Shown here: piece by piece, positions 59,305 to 64,000 of the stretch
How positions within the stretch are numbered: position 1 is the stretch's first letter
Layout: every line of letters starts with the position of its first letter
Assembly: GCA_947561395.2 (NCBI GenBank)
Contig: OX387194.1
Location: 17,036,048-17,100,047 of the forward strand
Source of the DNA: Buxus sempervirens
Lineage: Eukaryota; Streptophyta; Magnoliopsida; Buxales; Buxaceae
Direction: 5' to 3'
DNA length: 64,000 nt
Position numbers and translations under genes: made by a program
The notes under the pieces: model-generated
Told to the model about the DNA's origin: nothing
The model's input: only the letters and a program-made list of their open reading frames with translations
Databases searched by the model: none

Positions 59305-61856
59305 GCTGCCCCTCTTTGCTGGAGTCACCTTGGGGATGAACGGCAAAGAAGAAAAAGAACCTTATTTTTGCACCTCGCATTTCTGTCGACATGATCAACG
59401 AGCTCAAGTCCTCTTGATTTTCAAAGCAGCGGAAACACGAAACGGTTTCCACTAAGTTTTTCGGAGCTTGCTCACCCACACTTCGCGGGCTTCTTGGAGC
59501 AACCCCTGATTGGTTTCTACTTGGATCTCGAAGCTTGCTCACCCACACTTCGCGGGTTTCTTGGAGCAATTTCTTGATTTTAATTTAGATTTTAAAAGGG
59601 ATGGGATTGGACTTAAGCTCACCAACCTGTTTCGGCATCGATGCAAGATGCTCAACAATGTTCTTTTCTTTTTGTTTGTTCCATTAAAGCTTTTAGGAGA
59701 TTTCCAGTTTTTTTTTTTTTAACTTAGAGGCTAGATGAGGGTTGATGATGGTGGTTCAGGAATGAAGGAGTCGGGAGGAGGCTGCCTTGCTGCTGTCTGT
59801 CATCCGGAGAACCTCGCACACCTGACCTATTCTATTTACAAAAGTGGTAAATCAAAAATTACAAAAGGACTTCTTTATTCTGTTCTCTTCTTCAAGTCTT
59901 GAGAACTTCACCGCTCTTTCTTCATGGCATGGCCTTCTCAGCTTGGGGAAGAGTTCCTCCATCAGCCTCCCTTGTGATAAAGTAGAGGTTTCCTGGTTTG
60001 GAACGATTCTACTGGGGATTGGTGGGAACCTCTACCGCATTTTGCTTCTTTCACTTGGTTAGGAGCTTCTGCTGAGTATAGGCATTCTGTGGGGATGAGG
60101 GATCCTTGCTTTGGCCTTTTCCAGTCTTGTTTGTTTCTCTGGCTTCAAGGCGTTTCTTGATGACCTGCAAAGATCTCACAAAGCGGTGAGGCATCTGAAA
60201 TCAAGAAGCTAAGCAGAATAGGTTTTTTTTTTTTTTTTTTTTTTTTTGCAAGTGATCTTAAAAGAAAAGGCAAGACCAGCGATCACGGTGATTTGCCTTG
60301 TTAGCTCGAAGTGTTTTGGGACAGTGTGCTGGACACGTATTCCCATGAAATTCTTGACTTATGCCAGCAAGGATTTAAAAGCGGAGCGGTGTTTTAAGGA
60401 ATGTCTCCCCTTTCCCAGGTTTTGGTTTCTCTCATTTTTTTTTCACCTTTAGGGTGGTTTGGAGATTTGGCAACTGAGGATTCCTCCCTTGGGTTAGTGT
60501 TCATTCCAGTTTGAGGATCTTTAGCCAACTTTTACACATCATGTCTTATAGATCAGAGAGGTCTTGAAATTAGGACGAAATGTTGGCTTGGTTATAAGTT
60601 TGAGAAATGAAAGGAGACAAGGCTCAAAGTTTTATCTTTTCATTCTCAGGTTTTATTTTGTGTCATACCGAAGCTCATTCTTCCTCTTTAGATTCCTTCA
60701 TCACAAATTTGCACAAATCTGATCGTCACTTCTTCTGTAATCAGAAAGGACTTTCTAATAGGACGAAACAAAGGCCGAGGTTTTAGTTTATGAAAGAAAG
60801 GGAATATGGCTCAAAGTTATTTTGTTTTTATTGAATGGGTTGAGTCATATTCTACCCTTGGTCTTTGACAATGTCTGCTTTACTTTCTTTTCTTCTCTTT
60901 TTGGAGGCCTTTTGCTTTTTCCTTTATTTTTCCTTTTGCCTAGGGGCCGATTTTTGCTTTTTGATTTGCTTGGCATGCCCCAGTGTGCATTCTGATTTTT
61001 TTCTTTTCTTTGCTTTTGCATACTCGCCTCATTTCTTCTTTCTTTCTTCTTTGTCAAGCACCATATTTGGGGTATTTGACTCAATGGGTTAGAAAAGAAG
61101 AATGTTAGGCTCAAAGGATTTGACTAAGGATATGACTTTGGAAATTTGGGATGTGAAGCAAAAATGGCCTTTCATCCTTTTACAGAAGTTGTGACAACTT
61201 TGTTGGATTATTTCATGCAAACTCATTCAGGAGTCAATTCCTCCTTTTATTTCCTTTTTAGCTTTGCCCCAGTGTGGGGTGGCTAGACACAACACGGGTA
61301 TTTGAATAATATGATCAGGCTCAAAGTGTTTGACTAGCGATTCTTAAAATTCAGGATGAATGAAGGATGGCCTCTCATCCTTTCTCAAAGACATAATTGC
61401 TCAAGTCGGCCTCGGCCCTTAGCTGATTTAGACATTTTCTCTCTCTTTTTTTTTTCTTTCCTCTCCAGGGTTATTCTGCCCCAATGCAAAGATGGGTCTA
61501 GGAGAAAAATCAAAGCATAGATCAGGAAATGACTGCCTTTGGCTCAGTCAAGGTTCTCATGGGACAGTATCCTGCACCCAGCTGAAAATACCTTTGAGCT
61601 ACTTGGCATATTTCCATGATCATGGTCCTGCCAAAAGGGTATGGTCTCAGAGCAATGTCATCACCGACCAAACACTTGCATTTTTTCTTTTTTCCTTTTT
61701 TCATTTTTATGTATACATATTTTTTTTCAAAAAGTTTGCATGGAAGTAAAAAATATTTACAGAATTACTAATTACCAGGAGAGATTAACAAAAAGGTAAA
61801 TTTCAAACTTATCCTGGTTATAGTGGATGTTGCATCTAGCAGCCCTACCTAACCTC
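59305..61856 (-). other. 3' non-pol region and polypurine tract
   Basis: No pol motif on either strand. In minus sense GCAAAGAGGGGCAGC lies directly before the 3' LTR. Blocks are conserved with 26890-29667. A poly-T run occurs at about 60221-60247. Confidence 0.65.
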
Positions 61857-63416
61857 TTACTTTGTCCCGCTAGAAGATGCCTGATGGTCTGGAAGAGGAT
61901 TAGTCTGGACCCCTACTGGAGGAGTTGTTGCTGGGGGATCGACAGAAATTTGCTTATTGTCGATCAAATCTTGTATATCATGCCTCAAATCCCAGCAACG
62001 GTTAGTATGGTGACCAGGAGCTCCCATGTGATATTCGCAGCGCTCATTAGGATTGTAATTGCGACTATTGTTTGCCAGATGAGTTGGCTGCTTTTTCTGC
62101 AAATATCCCTTCTGTAGCAAGGTTGGCAGCAACTCTGACACCGAGTAAGGGAGGATAGTAAACACCCTATTCATTCTTGCCAGGTGTTCTTCTCTGGTCA
62201 ATCTTGGCCTTCTTGTAGCCTGTGTCTCCTGTCCAGGGTTCTGGTTATTAGGCGCTGACAAGTGGTAAGGTCTGTTTTGCTGGACGTAGTTAACACTCTC
62301 GTCCTCTTTCTTCTTTTCCGGACCTCTCCCACTAATAGGGCCTCTTCTCTGCTCAAGGAATCCTGTAACTCTGCCGGACTTAACTCCGTCTTCTATTCTG
62401 TCTGCCACAACCACCAGGTCTGCAAAACTTGCAGCAAACTGCCCCAGCAGCAGTGTGTAGTATGGCTGCCCCAATGTTGAGATGAACAAGGTCACCATCT
62501 CCTTTTCCAGCATAGGCGGCTGAACCATCGCAGCCATCTCTCGCCATCTCTTGGCATACTCACGGATGGACTCAGTACTCTTCTTGGTCATTTTTTGTAG
62601 CTCCATTCGAGTGGGCAAGACCTCAGTATTAAACTTGAAATGCTCAAGGAAAGTACTTGCCAAGTCATCCCATGTCCTGATTCGGCTCCTGTCTAGACTG
62701 GCGAACCATTTCTGTGCTGATCCCGTCAGTGAGCGTTGGAAGAATTGGATCATGATCCTTTCATCATGCGCATACTGGCACATGTCTCCATAGTATGCTC
62801 TGAGATGTAACAGCGGATCACCACTTCCATCAAATTTTACGAGATCTGGACATTTAAACTTTGGTGGAAGCTGTAAATCAGGGAAGAACCCTAGCCTATC
62901 CAGTGAGGCTTCCTTTGGCACAGAACTTCGGTTTGCATTCCGTACATGTTCTTTTAAGGCCTGCACATCGGCTTGCATCGATTCTTGTGCCCGATACCAA
63001 TCTTCTATTTCATGCCCCATTTCCTGTGGCATGGCAGGAGCTGCTGGAATTCTCAGCTGTTGCTCTGCTTGGACAGGTAGTGGTTGAGGAATTGGCTGCT
63101 CTGGTGGTTGCGGAATGGCAGGTGGTGGCTGCTCTGGCATCACTGGTAAAGGCTGAGGAGCCAAGTGCTGTGGTGGCGGTACTCGTGGCTCCTGGGGAGG
63201 TACCGGCTGTTGCGGAGGTATCGGCAACTGCTGTTGTGGTTGTGCAAACTGGGGAGGTACTTGCAGCCTTTCCATTCTCTGCATCATGTTTGCCATCATG
63301 GCCGTCATATGAGCCATTTGCTGGTTAATTCCTGTGATCACTGGATGATCTTCCAGCTTTTCTTGCTCCTGAGGAGGTGGAGGGAGTGCTTGTTCAAGTC
63401 CTTCAGCAGGATCCAT
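61857..63416 (-). CDS. Retrotransposon gag protein, intact 519 residues
   Basis: A continuous frame from MDPAEGLEQ to the stop. A Pro/Gln-rich N-terminal third is followed by the retrotransposon gag domain (WFASLDRSRIRTWDDLASTF, EYAKRWREMAAM) and a zinc-knuckle-like CEYHMGAPGHHTNRCWDLRH near the C-terminus, then LIDNKQISVDPP. It aligns throughout with the product at 25312-26889 but has Gln where that copy has an amber stop. Gag assembles the particle and binds element RNA. There is no pol behind it, so enzymes must come from another element. The start is the first Met, conserved in both copies, about 70 bp after a CCAAGATTGCGT block also conserved. Confidence 0.9.
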   Translation of the reverse strand: MDPAEGLEQALPPPPQEQEKLEDHPVITGINQQMAHMTAMMANMMQRMERLQVPPQFAQPQQQLPIPPQQPVPPQEPRVPPPQHLAPQPLPVMPEQPPPAIPQPPEQPIPQPLPVQAEQQLRIPAAPAMPQEMGHEIEDWYRAQESMQADVQALKEHVRNANRSSVPKEASLDRLGFFPDLQLPPKFKCPDLVKFDGSGDPLLHLRAYYGDMCQYAHDERIMIQFFQRSLTGSAQKWFASLDRSRIRTWDDLASTFLEHFKFNTEVLPTRMELQKMTKKSTESIREYAKRWREMAAMVQPPMLEKEMVTLFISTLGQPYYTLLLGQFAASFADLVVVADRIEDGVKSGRVTGFLEQRRGPISGRGPEKKKEDESVNYVQQNRPYHLSAPNNQNPGQETQATRRPRLTREEHLARMNRVFTILPYSVSELLPTLLQKGYLQKKQPTHLANNSRNYNPNERCEYHMGAPGHHTNRCWDLRHDIQDLIDNKQISVDPPATTPPVGVQTNPLPDHQASSSGTK

Positions 63417-63599
63417 TTGGAGTTTTCTTCTTGAACGTAGGAGGTACGGGCTGCGATACGCAATCTTGGTACCTTAATGAACAAAAAGACAAAAATTAGT
63501 ATAAAGAATTCATATTTCATCAAAATATAATGCATGTTGATGCATGCCAATGACTTTTTGATTTGATTGATTTTTACTTAATTGATTTTTTTTTTTTTT

Positions 63600-64000
63600 T
63601 TTTTGAAACTTTTATTCAACAACCAAGGAGGATGATTTGATCTCTTTTTAGCCGCCATTCGGAGACAAGGGGAGAGTCCCTGAGAATAATCTTCTTTTCA
63701 CCGCCACTTTGGAGGTAAGGAAAGAAGATTTTTGAAAATGATTTCCTTCAACCGCCACTTCGGAGGTTGACCGCCACTTCGGAGGTAAGGAAAATGACTG
63801 CTACTTCGGAGGTTAGCCTCCACTTCGGAGGAAAGATCCCTTTTAACCGCCACTTCGGAGTTAAAGGGAAAGAAGATCCTTGGAAATTATTTCCTTCAAC
63901 CGCCACTTCGGAGGTTGACCGCCACTTCGGAGGTAAGGAAATAATCCTTGGAAAAGGTTTCCTTCAACCACCACTTCGGAGGTTGACCGCCACTTCGGAG
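63600..64000 (-). repeat. Hairpin-unit tandem array in the leader (continues beyond window)
   Basis: Repeated ACCGCCACTTCGGAGGT units, each a CC..GG / ACC..GGT inverted repeat around ACTTC with one G-A mismatch. Flanking arms differ between units yet pair, for example CAACC/GGTTG and TTTAAC/GTTAAA. Its place, just upstream of gag, is the same as in the 19308 element. Confidence 0.8.

Larger units (their letters stand above)
56843..64000 (-). mobile_element. Second gag-only LTR retrotransposon, minus strand, runs off the right edge
   Basis: Minus-sense order from the right edge: hairpin array (64000 to about 63600), gag (63416-61857), non-pol region, polypurine tract, 3' LTR (59304-56843). 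It is closely related to the element at 19308-32645 in gag, primer-end sequence and layout. The 5' LTR is outside the window. It inserted into the LTR copy at 53727-56842; five bases CCTGA at 56838-56842 are the predicted target duplication. Confidence 0.88.

Noticed and set aside
62861-63328. Plus-strand frame opposite the second gag
   Set aside because: Val/Ala-rich shadow of the Pro/Gln codons of gag.
1-64000. tRNA or rRNA genes
   Set aside because: No cloverleaf-like or rRNA-like sequence noticed on either strand by eye; a tRNAscan run would settle it.

Overview
This window is a transposon-rich stretch of a plant nuclear genome, most likely a eudicot. The evidence is DUF247 genes, a FAR1/MULE transposase with spliced 3' exons, Ulp1-type protease exons with plant GT..AG introns, a Ty1/copia element primed by initiator tRNA-Met, and Tat/Ogre-like gag-only LTR elements. 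The species cannot be fixed from the sequence. I see no clearly intact host gene.

Layout. (1) 1-4285: the minus-strand end of a large LTR element that runs off the left edge and has inserted into a DUF247 gene (4286-4910). (2) 5398-39365: a 34-kb element with 172-bp terminal inverted repeats (TIRs) and an ATCTAAGG target duplication, best read as a giant Mutator-like element (MULE). It carries a broken FAR1-family transposase (plus strand, 7582 to about 10450), a broken putative plant transposon protein gene (12439-13565, minus) and a many-exon Ulp1-like cysteine protease gene (33255 to 16284, minus). Two later insertions lie inside it: a complete 13.3-kb gag-only LTR retrotransposon (19308-32645, TSD ATTCC) in an intron of the protease gene, and a 3.2-kb solo LTR (34245-37448, TSD ACCAA). 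Without these the MULE is about 17.4 kb. (3) 39374-53726: duplicated host flank holding a 4.5-kb Ty1/copia element (42244-46756), a second DUF247 gene with a single in-frame stop (47111-48475), and a hAT-like non-autonomous element (50099-50941, TSD GAGCCCTT). (4) 53727-56842: a second copy of the solo-LTR family on the minus strand, cut by a second gag-only element (56843 to beyond 64000, minus) whose gag frame is open.

Relations. The two DUF247 copies and their flanks are paralogous. A related flank copy at 52259-52430 appears to preserve the pre-insertion site of the giant MULE. The three large LTR elements share one architecture: palindromes and a TATA box in U3, the same 18-nt primer site where it is visible, a leader holding a tandem array of hairpin units, a gag-only frame where it is visible, and about 2.6-2.8 kb of non-pol sequence before the 3' LTR. 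The hairpin arrays show paired changes in their stems with conserved loops, and this is the least expected signal in the window.

Limits. Boundaries, splice sites and identity counts were read by eye. Family names rest on recognised motifs, not on searches.
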